DNA from: Nannocystaceae bacterium
Lineage (GTDB): Bacteria > Myxococcota_A > Polyangia > Nannocystales > Nannocystaceae
Length of the DNA: 64,000 nucleotides
Assembly (NCBI GenBank): GCA_019694555.1
Contig: JAIBBS010000007.1
Location: 17,784 to 81,783, forward strand
Direction: 5' to 3'
Under the pieces are notes generated by a model. That model saw nothing but the letters and a program-made list of their open reading frames with translations, was not told the origin of the DNA and searched no databases. The first letter of the stretch is position 1, and every line of letters begins with the position of its first letter. Shown here piece after piece: positions 7,710-15,384 of the stretch. The position numbers and the translations under genes were made by a program.

Positions 7710-8582
7710 ATGAAACCGCTGAGCACCGCCGCGTTGCTGCTGTCGCTGTCCACCGCGCTCGTCGCTGGCGCGCTCGCGCCGGGCCCGATCGCCCACGCCC
7801 GCAGCGTGCCGGGCCACTGGCGTCCGCCCGTCACGTCGCAGGTCCACGTGACCATCGAGAGTGCCGACGGGCTCGCCCTGCCCTCGGCCGCCCACCGCGG
7901 CGCGACCTTCGTCGCGGGCGAGCGCGGCGATCGCTACGTCATCCGCGTGGTCAACGACGGGCCCGACCGGCTCGAGGTCGTGGTCGCGGTCGACGGCCGC
8001 GACGTGATCACCGGCCGCGTCGGCGACTTCCGTCGCGATCGCGGCTACGTGGTCGAGCCCTTCGGCGAGGTCGTGATCGACGGCTTCCGCCGCTCGCTCG
8101 ACGAGGTCGCGAGCTTCCGCTTCGGCGGCGTGCGCGACAGCTACACCGCGCGCCGCGGCACGCCGCAGCACGCAGGCGTCATCGGGGTCGCGGTGTTCCG
8201 CGAGCGCGAGCGCCCCCATGGCTGGGCCGCGCCCGCGCGCAAGGCCGCGCCGTCGACGTCGGCGCCGGGCGCCGATGCCGGCGGCTCGGGCCGCGCCCGC
8301 AGCAAGGACGAACACGCCAGCCGCCAGGAGCTGGGCACCGAGTTCGGCGAGGATCGCTTCTCGCCGGTGGTCGAGGTGCCGTTCGTGCGCCGCGATCACG
8401 ACCGCCCCGATCAACGCGTGCGCGTGTTCTACGACTCGGCCGCGGCGCTGCGGCGCCGCGGCGTGGCGATCGACGCCTGGCGCGACGACGATCGCTTCAC
8501 CCCCGATCCCGAGCCATGGCCGGCGGCGCGCGACGACGGTCGCTTCACGCCGCCCCCGCCCGGGCCGCGTCGGTGGCAGTGA
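7710..8582 (+). CDS. Secreted protein of unknown function with C-terminal RFTP repeats
   Basis: The 290-residue product has a clear signal peptide (MKPLSTAALLLSLSTALVAGALA). The middle (about 50-180) is a beta-rich domain with DRYVIRVVNDGPDRLEVVVAV and GVIGVAVFRERE, which resembles a small family of secreted conserved proteins of unknown role. The end holds repeated DDDRFTPDP / DDGRFTPPPP motifs. Its TGA stop overlaps the GTG of the next gene (GTGA at 8579-8582), so the two are coupled and probably act together outside the cytoplasm. I do not recognise a named function. Confidence 0.75.
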   Translation: MKPLSTAALLLSLSTALVAGALAPGPIAHARSVPGHWRPPVTSQVHVTIESADGLALPSAAHRGATFVAGERGDRYVIRVVNDGPDRLEVVVAVDGRDVITGRVGDFRRDRGYVVEPFGEVVIDGFRRSLDEVASFRFGGVRDSYTARRGTPQHAGVIGVAVFRERERPHGWAAPARKAAPSTSAPGADAGGSGRARSKDEHASRQELGTEFGEDRFSPVVEVPFVRRDHDRPDQRVRVFYDSAAALRRRGVAIDAWRDDDRFTPDPEPWPAARDDGRFTPPPPGPRRWQ

Positions 8583-9346
8583 TCGGCCCGCTGCTGGCGC
8601 TGCGGCTGCTGGCCGACCCCGCGGTGCCGCTGCCGGCCGACCCGCTGCCGGCGTTGCCGCTCGGCGAGCGCGTGCGCGTCGACGCGCTGGCCGATGCGCT
8701 CGCAGCCATCGCCGACGCCCGCGACGACGACGACGACGTGCGCGCGCAGTGGCGGGACCTGGTCGCGAGCCACGGCGCGCTCGACGACGACGACGGCCGC
8801 CGCGAGTTCGTGCGCGTGCGGCTGCTGTTCGAGTCGCTGCGCGACGGCGGCCTGTGGCAGTTGCGCTGGGCCATCACCAACCGCGAGCCCCGCAGCGACG
8901 CGATCTGGTCGCAGTGGTCGAGCTGGCGCGGCGACGCGCCCGGGCCCGACGACGCGACCGCGACCGCCGAGTGCGACGAGCTGTCGGCGCTCTTCGCCCA
9001 CCTCGCGCGGCGCCTGGGTGTCGCGCACGTCGGGTTGTTCTGGCCGGTGTGGAACCACGTCGTCGCGGTGTGGACCGTGCCCGGCACCGAGGGTCCGGTG
9101 CGCGTGGTCGTGCCGACCTCGCAGATCTTCCTGCCGGACGACGCGGGCCTGGGCACGCTCGGCTTCGATCCGTCGACGCAAGCGCGGATCTACGACTACC
9201 GCCGCCGCGACGTCGCCGACGGCGCGAGCCTGCCGCGCGCGCTCGCAGAGCACTTCGTCTACCTCAGCTGGCGCTACGGCACCGCCTCGCCGCGGTGGCT
9301 GCAGCAGCGCCGCAACGCCACCTCGGCGCGGCTGGGCGGCTCGTGA
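8579..9346 (+). CDS. Possible transglutaminase-like protein, function unknown
   Basis: The 255-residue product begins with a hydrophobic stretch and then an acidic Ala/Asp-rich helical region. Residues about 120-190 read AECDELSALFAHLARRLGVAHVGLFW, then WNHVVAVW and later VVVPTSQIF. A Cys at the start of a helix followed by WNH after about 30 residues is the arrangement of transglutaminase-like cysteine hydrolases, but the third residue of the triad is not certain. It is coupled to the upstream secreted protein by a GTGA overlap. Without the coupling evidence the start could also be GTG at 8573. Confidence 0.6.
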   Translation: MIGPLLALRLLADPAVPLPADPLPALPLGERVRVDALADALAAIADARDDDDDVRAQWRDLVASHGALDDDDGRREFVRVRLLFESLRDGGLWQLRWAITNREPRSDAIWSQWSSWRGDAPGPDDATATAECDELSALFAHLARRLGVAHVGLFWPVWNHVVAVWTVPGTEGPVRVVVPTSQIFLPDDAGLGTLGFDPSTQARIYDYRRRDVADGASLPRALAEHFVYLSWRYGTASPRWLQQRRNATSARLGGS

Positions 9347-9364
9347 TCCGCGGGCGCGCGGTGG

Positions 9365-9370
9365 TACGCT
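9365..9370 (+). promoter_or_regulatory. -10 box (TACGCT) of the AgmX-type lipoprotein gene
   Basis: TACGCT ends eight bases before the ATG at 9379, with no Shine-Dalgarno site; a leaderless start is likely. Confidence 0.55.
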
Positions 9371-9378
9371 CGCCCGCG

Positions 9379-9852
9379 ATGTTCCGCCCCGTGCCGCTCG
9401 CCTTCGCCCTGCTCGCGCTCGCCTGCCGCCGTGACGACGCGCCCACCCAGACGCCCGAGCCGACGCCGCAGGCCGAAGCCAGCGAGCCGACCAAGCGCGA
9501 CCACAGCGGCGAGAGCAGCCACCACAAGCCGCCGGTGGAGCAGGTGCTCACGATCGACGGCACGCTGAAGGACGCCGACATCGAGGGCGCGATCAACCAG
9601 AGCATCGAGGCCGTGCGCGCCTGCTACGACGAGGCGCTGCACCACCCCAACGACGAGACGCTCGACGGCGCCATCGTCGTGAGCTTCACGGTGACGGCCG
9701 CGGGCAAGGTCGAGGGCGCGAAGCTCGAGCTCAGCGAGTTCGGCCACGCCCCGACCGAGCAGTGTCTGACCAAGCTCGTGGGCACGCTGAGCTTCCCCAA
9801 GCAGGCCAAGCCCTCGACGGTGCGCTACCCGTTCTATCTCAACAAGTACTGA
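9379..9852 (+). CDS. Lipoprotein with AgmX/PglI-type C-terminal domain
   Basis: The 157-residue product has a signal sequence ending in LALAC (lipobox), a Pro/Thr/Glu-rich linker with His-rich SSHHKPP, and a C-terminal domain (about 55-157) with the AgmX/PglI pattern: AINQSIEAVRACYDEALHHPNDETLDGAIVVSFTVTAAGKVEGA, a conserved Cys pair, and a short final strand. In Myxococcus, AgmX and PglI are linked to gliding motility and the domain resembles the TonB C-terminal fold. Here the domain stands alone on a lipid anchor, so an envelope role is inferred, not motility as such. A related domain ends the gene at 30184. Confidence 0.8.
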   Translation: MFRPVPLAFALLALACRRDDAPTQTPEPTPQAEASEPTKRDHSGESSHHKPPVEQVLTIDGTLKDADIEGAINQSIEAVRACYDEALHHPNDETLDGAIVVSFTVTAAGKVEGAKLELSEFGHAPTEQCLTKLVGTLSFPKQAKPSTVRYPFYLNKY

Positions 9853-9871
9853 CGACCGCGCGCGGCGTCGA

Positions 9872-10978
9872 TCAGCGCACCAGCGAGGCGTCGATGTCGT
9901 CGAGCCGGGCGCAGCCGCACAGCGCCATCGCGACGTCGAGCTCGCGCTCGAGCAGCGCGAAGACCTTGGCGACGCCGCGCTGGCCGCCCAGCGCGAGGCC
10001 CCACAGCACCGGTCGCCCCAGCAGCACCGCGTCGGCGCCGCGCGCCAGCGCCTTGATCACGTCGGTGCCACGCCGGATGCCGCCGTCGAGCAGCACCGCC
10101 GCGCGCTCGGCCACCGCCTCGGCGATCTCGGGCAACGCGTCGATGGTCGCGATCGCACCGTCGAGCTGGCGTCCGCCGTGGGTCGACACGACCACGCCCG
10201 CGACGCCCTCGGCCACCGCTCGCGCGGCGTCGTCGGCCCGCAGCACGCCCTTGAGCACGATCGGCAGCTCGGTCTGCGCGCGCAGCCACGCGAGGTCGCG
10301 CCACGACAGCGACGGATCGACCAGCGACGCGAAGTAGGTGCCCAGCGCCTCGGCCGGGCTCTCGCCGTCGGCGCGCACGTTGGGCGCGCGGAAGCCCGGC
10401 GGCAGCGACACGCCGTGGGCCCGGTCGCGCTCGCGCAGGCCCAGCATCGGCGCATCGACGGTCACGACCAGCGCGCGCGCGCCGGCCTGCTGCACGCGCG
10501 CGAGCAGCTCCGCGGTCGCGCCGCGGTCGCGATAGACGTACAGCTGAAACCACAGCGCGCCGCCGGCCGCGGCTGCGACGGCCTCGACCGGGGTGGTCGA
10601 CAGCGTCGAGAGCACCATGATCGATCCGGCCTCGCGCGCGGCGGCGGCGGTGGCCAGCTCGGCGCGGCGGTGCACCAGCGCGTGCATCGCGGTCGGTGCG
10701 ACCAAGAATGGATTCGCCAGCGGCATGCCCAGCACTGTGGTCGCGCGGTCGCGGCGTGCGACGTCGACCAGCACGCGGGGCCGCAGCGCGAGGCGATCGT
10801 AGCTGGCGCGGGCGTCGGCGACCGTCCGCTCGTCACACGCGCCGCCGGCGATGTATGCGAACACCTCCGGCGGCAGCACGCGGCGCGCGAGCGGTTCGAG
10901 CTGGAGCAGGTTGCCGACGGCATCGAGGTCTGCGATGCCGCCGTGCAACGACTCGTCGCGATCGCGATCGTGGGCCAT
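9872..10978 (-). CDS. FMN-dependent alpha-hydroxy-acid oxidase/dehydrogenase
   Basis: The 368-residue protein is a full-length member of the family that includes glycolate oxidase and L-lactate dehydrogenase LldD. FMN and substrate motifs are in order: PFLVAPTAMHAL, MVLSTLSTTPVEAV, LWFQLYVYRD, the lysine of PIVLKGVL, the catalytic His/Arg of VSTHGGRQLDG, and the phosphate-binding VLLDGGIRRGTDVIKALARGADAVLLGRP. It oxidises a 2-hydroxy acid to the 2-keto acid; substrate is not deducible. The usual SNHGGRQLDG motif reads STHGGRQLDG here, a conservative change next to the catalytic His. It is convergent with the lipoprotein gene ending at 9852. Confidence 0.9.
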   Translation of the reverse strand: MAHDRDRDESLHGGIADLDAVGNLLQLEPLARRVLPPEVFAYIAGGACDERTVADARASYDRLALRPRVLVDVARRDRATTVLGMPLANPFLVAPTAMHALVHRRAELATAAAAREAGSIMVLSTLSTTPVEAVAAAAGGALWFQLYVYRDRGATAELLARVQQAGARALVVTVDAPMLGLRERDRAHGVSLPPGFRAPNVRADGESPAEALGTYFASLVDPSLSWRDLAWLRAQTELPIVLKGVLRADDAARAVAEGVAGVVVSTHGGRQLDGAIATIDALPEIAEAVAERAAVLLDGGIRRGTDVIKALARGADAVLLGRPVLWGLALGGQRGVAKVFALLERELDVAMALCGCARLDDIDASLVR

Positions 10979-11104
10979 GCGCGGGCGTAGCTTGGCGCGC
11001 CCGCACGGGCGCGCGCAACCCGTGCTGCCGGTCGGGCCTCACACACCGTGCATGGCCCCAGCCCGCTCGCCCCTTCGCGCTTGGCGACGCGTCGCGGACC
11101 CTGC

Positions 11105-11110
11105 TAGCGT
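11105..11110 (+). promoter_or_regulatory. -10 box (TAGCGT) of the membrane protein gene at 11120
   Basis: TAGCGT ends nine bases before the first of three consecutive GTG codons at 11120; no Shine-Dalgarno sequence. Confidence 0.45.
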
Positions 11111-11119
11111 CTGTCGAAG

Positions 11120-12331
11120 GTGGTGGTGGCGCACGCCGTGATGGGCTGGGCGGCAAGCGGCGTGATCGGCCGCGCGATCGCGACGATGGTGGCACTCGCG
11201 GGCCCGCCCAAGCTGCCGCCGATGCCGGGGCAGAACACCGGCCCCGCGGCCGAGGGCGACGCGATTGCGACCACGCCGGCCAAGCCTGCACCGAGCAAGC
11301 CTGCGCCGAGCAAGCCTGCGACGAGCCAGCCTGCACCGAGCAAGCCCACGTCGAAGCTGCCCGCGACGACGAGCGCGGCCTCGCCGACGGCGACCGCCGA
11401 GCCCACCGTCGCGCCGGCGCCCGGCCCCGGCGGCGCGGCACCGCCGAGCTTGCCCGACGCGCCCGGCGATGCGGCCACGCCGGGCGCGGACAGTGCCGGC
11501 GAGCGCGTCGAGCCACCGCAGCCGGAGCTGTCGGGCCCGCCGCCGCGACCGCTGCGCGACGGACCCGGCGCAGCGCCGGCGATGTCGTCCGACGAGCGCG
11601 CGCGCGGCCGTCTTCCCGGTGGCGACGACGACGACGACGACGGACGCGCTCGCATGCCGCCGCCGTTGCGTCCGCCGTTTCGCGGCGTGGGCCTGTTCGC
11701 CGCCGCGGGCGTGACCTTCGGCGTGGCGCTGGCCGAGCAGATCGTCGGCCACCTGATCGTCAAGAAGCGCTGCATCGAGCCGGTCGCGGCGCAGGCGACG
11801 ATGGGCGATCCCTTCGACAGCCAGACCGACGCCGAGCAGGTCGGCGACGCGGTGCTGCGCTGCGCGCCGACGATCTTGCCGGTGGTCGCGCTGCGCGTGA
11901 ACTCGGATCTCGCGCTGGCGACCACCATCGCGCTGGCGACCGCGGGCGCGGTGTTGCGGGGCGAACGCGACGCCTTCGATCACGCGATGGGCTCGGGTGC
12001 GCACGTGCGGGTGCCCCGGCGCGTGCAGCAGCTGCGCTGGGCCGGCATCGGCGTGCTCGCGGCCGGGGCCGCGGTGTGGGTGTCGCTGAGCCCGGCCTCG
12101 TGGGCCGTGCTGGCGAAGTGTGACAGCGCCCGCTGTGCCAGCCGTGCCCGTGCGATGTCGTTCTCGACGCGCGACGTCGGTGCGGCGCTGGTCGCGGCCG
12201 GTGCGGGCATGGTCGGCTACGCGGAGTCGTATCGCCGCAATCACGGCCGTTACGCCCGCGAGCGCGCGATCCTGTGGGCACCGAGCTTCGGTCGCGGCTG
12301 GGTCGGCTTGTCGTTCTCGTCGCGCTTCTGA
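11120..12331 (+). CDS. Membrane protein with Pro/Lys-rich repeat linker, unknown function
   Basis: The 403-residue product starts with a hydrophobic stretch (AVMGWAASGVIGRAIATMVALAG), followed by about 120 residues rich in Pro, Ala, Thr and Lys, including tandem APSKP units encoded by 15-base repeats (about 11280-11345). An acidic run of six Asp leads into a C-terminal half with about four membrane segments (for example GVGLFAAAGVTFGVALAEQIV and AGIGVLAAGAAVWVSL). It ends with SFGRGWVGLSFSSRF. I recognise no named family. GTG at 11120 was chosen from the -10 box; two further GTG codons follow directly. Confidence 0.65.
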   Translation: MVVAHAVMGWAASGVIGRAIATMVALAGPPKLPPMPGQNTGPAAEGDAIATTPAKPAPSKPAPSKPATSQPAPSKPTSKLPATTSAASPTATAEPTVAPAPGPGGAAPPSLPDAPGDAATPGADSAGERVEPPQPELSGPPPRPLRDGPGAAPAMSSDERARGRLPGGDDDDDDGRARMPPPLRPPFRGVGLFAAAGVTFGVALAEQIVGHLIVKKRCIEPVAAQATMGDPFDSQTDAEQVGDAVLRCAPTILPVVALRVNSDLALATTIALATAGAVLRGERDAFDHAMGSGAHVRVPRRVQQLRWAGIGVLAAGAAVWVSLSPASWAVLAKCDSARCASRARAMSFSTRDVGAALVAAGAGMVGYAESYRRNHGRYARERAILWAPSFGRGWVGLSFSSRF

Positions 12332-12337
12332 TACCGT
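12332..12337 (+). promoter_or_regulatory. -10 box (TACCGT) of the first zinc-ribbon A-x-Y-G protein
   Basis: TACCGT ends eight bases before the ATG at 12346, at the very end of the upstream gene. It implies the gene has its own leaderless promoter. Confidence 0.55.
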
Positions 12338-12345
12338 GGGCGACG

Positions 12346-12834
12346 ATGCATCCTTGTCATGCGTGTCATCGTCATGTCCGTCGCGACGCCGCGGCGTGTC
12401 CGTTCTGCGGCGCGACCCTGCGCGACGACGCCGCGCCGACCCCCGTCGCGGTGCGCATGCTGCTGGGACTCGCGACGCTGCTGGGACAGGCCAGCTGCGG
12501 TGGCGACGACACGGCCGACAGCGCCGGCTCGATGACGACGGTGACCGACACCGCCTCGGGCACGGGCAGCACGTCGATCGGCACGATGACCACCGACGAC
12601 TCGGTCTCGATGGGCGTCGCCGCCTACGGCGATCCGAGCAGCGTCGACTCGACCGCCACCACGACCGACAGCGACACCGACAGCACCACCGGCAGCGACT
12701 CGGGCACCTCCGCGGCCGACTCGGGCAGCTCCGGCAGCTCGGGCGGCTCGGGCTCGAGCGGCACCGACAGCGGCTCGTCGACCGCGGCGACGGCGGCTTC
12801 GGACACTGCGGACTACGGCGCGCCGGGCGGCTGA
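12346..12834 (+). CDS. Zinc-ribbon, Ser/Thr/Gly/Asp-rich protein with A-x-Y-G motifs, copy A (candidate radical SAM substrate)
   Basis: The 162-residue product has three parts. Residues 1-30 form a zinc ribbon (Cys4, Cys7, Cys18, Cys21; CHACHRHVRRDAAACPFCG). Residues about 34-51 are hydrophobic and end in ASCGGDD, like the lipobox edge of many lipoproteins here, though the -3 residue is Gln. The rest is low-complexity Ser/Thr/Gly/Asp. Two motifs stand out in that tail: GVAAYGDP (Tyr94) and, at the very end, DTADYGAPGG (Tyr157). A paralogue at 14299 has the same plan. Between them lies a radical SAM/SPASM enzyme whose 3' end overlaps this gene by 22 bases. I infer it is a substrate of that enzyme; no other function is apparent. 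Confidence 0.8.
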   Translation: MHPCHACHRHVRRDAAACPFCGATLRDDAAPTPVAVRMLLGLATLLGQASCGGDDTADSAGSMTTVTDTASGTGSTSIGTMTTDDSVSMGVAAYGDPSSVDSTATTTDSDTDSTTGSDSGTSAADSGSSGSSGGSGSSGTDSGSSTAATAASDTADYGAPGG

Positions 12835-14186
12835 GCCGCGAGCGCGGCGAGCTCGTCCGCCGTCAGCGTGCGCCCCGGTCCCAGCAGATCCACCAGTCGC
12901 GAGGTCCGCGGTTCGTCGATCTGCACCGGGCCGCTCGCGGCGCGCACCGCCGGGTCCTTCGATTCGCGCACGATTCGGAACAGGCCATTGTCGAAGGGCA
13001 AACCCGGCGCAGCCTGGACCAGCTCGACACGTTCGCGCAGGCCCATGCGGTCCATCTCGAGCGCGCGGTGGTGGCAAAACGGATTGTTGCCCGGGCGGCC
13101 GAGCAGCGGCTCGGTCGCGGCCGTGCAGCCCGACATGCAGGTCGGGCCGTAGTAGCACTCGGCGCAATAGCCCCACAGATCCGCGGTGCTGCGATCGCGG
13201 ACGTAGGTGATCTCGGGCGCGGCCTCCCACAGCGCGCGCAGGCCGTGCTCGCGCCACAGCCCGCCGATGTTGGTCGGGCCGCCGACGCTGGGGCAGCTCT
13301 TGATCGCGCCGTTGCTCTCGATGCCCATCACCGACAGCCCGGCGTTGCAGCCGGAGAAGTGGCCCTCGCCGCGCTGGTGGCGACGCAGCTTGTGCTCGAA
13401 CGGACCGAAGTAGCCGAGGTTGTTGCCGGGCCAGATCACCACGCCGAGCTCGCGGCAGCGATCCTCGACGCGGTCGAGCGTCTCGAACAGCTCCACGAAC
13501 TGGTACGGCTGCACCAGCAGCTCCGGGTGATCGGCGGCGGCACCGTGCGGCATGGTGATCTGCAGCTGCCACGCCTTGACACCCTCGGCCGCGAGCAGCT
13601 CGAGCAGCGGCAGCAGCTCCGTGCGCGTGCGCTGGTTGATCTGGGTGTTGCACGCGATGCGTGAGCCCGCGTCGCGCAGGTGTCGCAGCGCCGTGAACGC
13701 GCGATCCCAGCTCTGCGGCCGGTTGCGCACGTGGTCGTGGCTCTCGCGCAGGCCGTCGATCGACACCGACACGCTCTGGATGCCGGCCTCGACCATGGCC
13801 TCGGCGCGCTCGCGCGACATGTTGTAGCCGCCGGTGGTCATCGTCGCAGTCATGCCGTGCTCGCGGATGCGACGGATCACCAAGATGAAGTCGTTGCGCA
13901 GGTAGGCCTCGCCGCCGATGAGCACGACCTCGCCCACGCCCATCTGCGCCATCTCGTCGACCAGCGCCAGCGCTTCTTCGGTGTCGAGCTCGTCCTCGCG
14001 CGGCAGCCCGGCCCGCGGGCCGCAGTGCAGACACTTCTGATCGCACGCGAGCGTGAACTCCCACACCGCCAGTGCCGGCGTCGGCACCGTGCCCGATTGC
14101 GGCGCGCGGACCAGGTGCCGCCGCCCGCGCCCGGGCGGCAGTTGCCCGGACACCGGCAGCCGTCGTCGTACGTCTTGCAGCCCCAT
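12813..14186 (-). CDS. Radical SAM/SPASM maturase-like enzyme flanked by two A-x-Y-G proteins
   Basis: The 457-residue enzyme has the radical SAM cluster motif CDQKCLHC (Cys48, Cys52, Cys55), then GGEAYLRNDF, TTGGYNMS and SVSIDG, typical strands of the SAM barrel. Residues about 290-395 form a SPASM domain with further cysteines for auxiliary clusters: SGCNAGLSVMGIESNG, KSCPS, and CAECYYGPTCMSGC followed by FCHH. Such enzymes modify peptides, forming thioether, carbon-carbon or backbone changes. No RiPP-recognition domain is seen at the N-terminus. ATG at 14186 was chosen over an upstream codon at 14237 because TACGCT lies nine bases before it. It is divergent from copy B and convergent with copy A of the zinc-ribbon proteins. 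Substrate assignment is inference. Confidence 0.9.
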   Translation of the reverse strand: MGLQDVRRRLPVSGQLPPGRGRRHLVRAPQSGTVPTPALAVWEFTLACDQKCLHCGPRAGLPREDELDTEEALALVDEMAQMGVGEVVLIGGEAYLRNDFILVIRRIREHGMTATMTTGGYNMSRERAEAMVEAGIQSVSVSIDGLRESHDHVRNRPQSWDRAFTALRHLRDAGSRIACNTQINQRTRTELLPLLELLAAEGVKAWQLQITMPHGAAADHPELLVQPYQFVELFETLDRVEDRCRELGVVIWPGNNLGYFGPFEHKLRRHQRGEGHFSGCNAGLSVMGIESNGAIKSCPSVGGPTNIGGLWREHGLRALWEAAPEITYVRDRSTADLWGYCAECYYGPTCMSGCTAATEPLLGRPGNNPFCHHRALEMDRMGLRERVELVQAAPGLPFDNGLFRIVRESKDPAVRAASGPVQIDEPRTSRLVDLLGPGRTLTADELAALAAQPPGAP

Positions 14187-14195
14187 CGGCGTCCG

Positions 14196-14201
14196 AGCGT
14201 A
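14196..14201 (-). promoter_or_regulatory. -10 box (TACGCT) of the radical SAM gene
   Basis: TACGCT on the minus strand ends nine bases before the ATG at 14186. The same hexamer serves the divergent gene at 14299, which suggests the two are expressed together. Confidence 0.5.
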
Positions 14202-14286
14202 GCGCGAAACCCCGGCGCCAGCTGCGGCTGCGACCACGACGGCTGCGACGGTGTGCCGGCCGCTTCCAGGGTGGCCGCGACACTGT

Positions 14287-14292
14287 TACGCT
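14287..14292 (+). promoter_or_regulatory. -10 box (TACGCT) of the second zinc-ribbon A-x-Y-G protein
   Basis: TACGCT ends six bases before the ATG at 14299; the spacing puts the transcription start on the start codon. Confidence 0.6.
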
Positions 14293-14298
14293 GCGAGC

Positions 14299-14742
14299 AT
14301 GATTCCGTGTTTGGGTTGCCATCGTCACGTTCGCGCCGACGCCATCGCGTGCCCCTTCTGCGGCGCCGCGCTGCGAGACACGCCCGCGCCCGCGCCGCTG
14401 CTCGCAGGCCTGCTGCTGGGCCTGACGATGATCAGCTGCGGCGGTGACGACGGGGACACCAACGCGAGCAGCGCGAGCGCGAGCGCCAGCCAGACCTCCA
14501 ACGGCACCGGCGACACCTCGACCACGGACAACAGCTCCGCGTCGGTCGCCGACTACGGCAGCGCCAGCTTCGAGGACAGCGGTCTCACCAACGTCACCGA
14601 CACGACCACCGGCGGCACCACCGGTGGCGAGAGCAGCTCCTCGGGCAGCGACTCGAGCGGCACCGACAGCGGCTCGACCACCGCGGCGAGCAGCGCCTCG
14701 GACACTGCAGACTACGGCGCGCCAGGCAGCACCGGCCCCTGA
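14299..14742 (+). CDS. Zinc-ribbon, Ser/Thr/Gly/Asp-rich protein with A-x-Y-G motifs, copy B (candidate radical SAM substrate)
   Basis: This 147-residue paralogue of the gene at 12346 has the same order: zinc ribbon (Cys4, Cys7, Cys18, Cys21; CLGCHRHVRADAIACPFCG), a hydrophobic stretch ending in MISCGGDD (Cys47), and a Ser/Thr/Gly/Asp tail. The two A-x-Y-G motifs recur as SVADYGSA (Tyr86) and DTADYGAPG (Tyr139). The last third is nearly identical to copy A even in DNA, from the SSGTDSGS block to the YGAPG end, while the linker between has drifted. That pattern fits conserved modification sites joined by a free spacer. It is divergently transcribed from the radical SAM gene across 112 bases. 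Confidence 0.8.
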   Translation: MIPCLGCHRHVRADAIACPFCGAALRDTPAPAPLLAGLLLGLTMISCGGDDGDTNASSASASASQTSNGTGDTSTTDNSSASVADYGSASFEDSGLTNVTDTTTGGTTGGESSSSGSDSSGTDSGSTTAASSASDTADYGAPGSTGP

Positions 14743-14763
14743 CGCGCGTGCACGTGCGGCGGC

Positions 14764-15315
14764 TCAGCGCGGACAGCCGCGCAGCCGCCACCAGTGGAAC
14801 GCGGCCATCACCAGCGCGTGGTCGATGACGCCGCGCGCCAGCAGCCCGTCGATGTCGTCGAGCGCAACCAGCTCGATCACGGTCTCCTCGGTCGCGTCGT
14901 TGGCGATCTCGCCGACCTTCTCGCAGCCGGTCGCGAGCATCGAGTGGATGCGGTTGCGGAACAGCGCGGGGTTGGGCATCACCGAGCCCAGCGCGATCAC
15001 GCGGCCGGCGCGATAGCCGGTCTCCTCGAGCAGCTCGCGCGCGGCCGCGGCGGTGGGCTCCTCGCCGTCGTCGATCAGCCCACCGGGGATCTCGAGCGTC
15101 TCGCGACCGGCACCGTGGCGGAACTGCCGGATCATCACGACCTCGCCCGTGGTCGTGATCGGGATGATGTTGGCCCAGTCGACCGAGTCGATGCGGTAGA
15201 AGACGTGGGTCTCGCCCGTGTCCGCGCGCTGGTCGTGCAGCTCGGAGACATCGAACACGCGGTAGCTCGCGAGCACGCGCTCGGACAGGGTGCGCCACTT
15301 CGCCAGGCTGCTCAT
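14764..15315 (-). CDS. Nudix hydrolase (ADP-ribose pyrophosphatase-like)
   Basis: The 183-residue product carries a complete Nudix box, starting IPGGLIDDGEEP and ending ARELLEETGY, which supplies the Glu residues that bind Mg2+. The preceding strand VVMIRQFRHGAGRETLEIPGG and the later SVMPNPALFRNRIH resemble the ADP-ribose/nucleoside-diphosphate-sugar pyrophosphatase branch (NudF-like). It should hydrolyse a nucleoside diphosphate linked to another group; the exact substrate is open. A CACCGT box ends nine bases before the ATG. It is convergent with the zinc-ribbon gene ending at 14742. Confidence 0.88.
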   Translation of the reverse strand: MSSLAKWRTLSERVLASYRVFDVSELHDQRADTGETHVFYRIDSVDWANIIPITTTGEVVMIRQFRHGAGRETLEIPGGLIDDGEEPTAAAARELLEETGYRAGRVIALGSVMPNPALFRNRIHSMLATGCEKVGEIANDATEETVIELVALDDIDGLLARGVIDHALVMAAFHWWRLRGCPR

Positions 15316-15370
15316 CGTGGCGACACGGTGCCCCGATCGCGGCCCATCGGCAAGCGCGGCGCGAAGCTGG

Positions 15371-15376
15371 TAGGCT
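15371..15376 (+). promoter_or_regulatory. -10 box (TAGGCT) of the propeller lipoprotein-kinase unit
   Basis: TAGGCT ends eight bases before the ATG at 15385, with no Shine-Dalgarno site. Confidence 0.55.
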
Positions 15377-15384
15377 TGCCCGCG

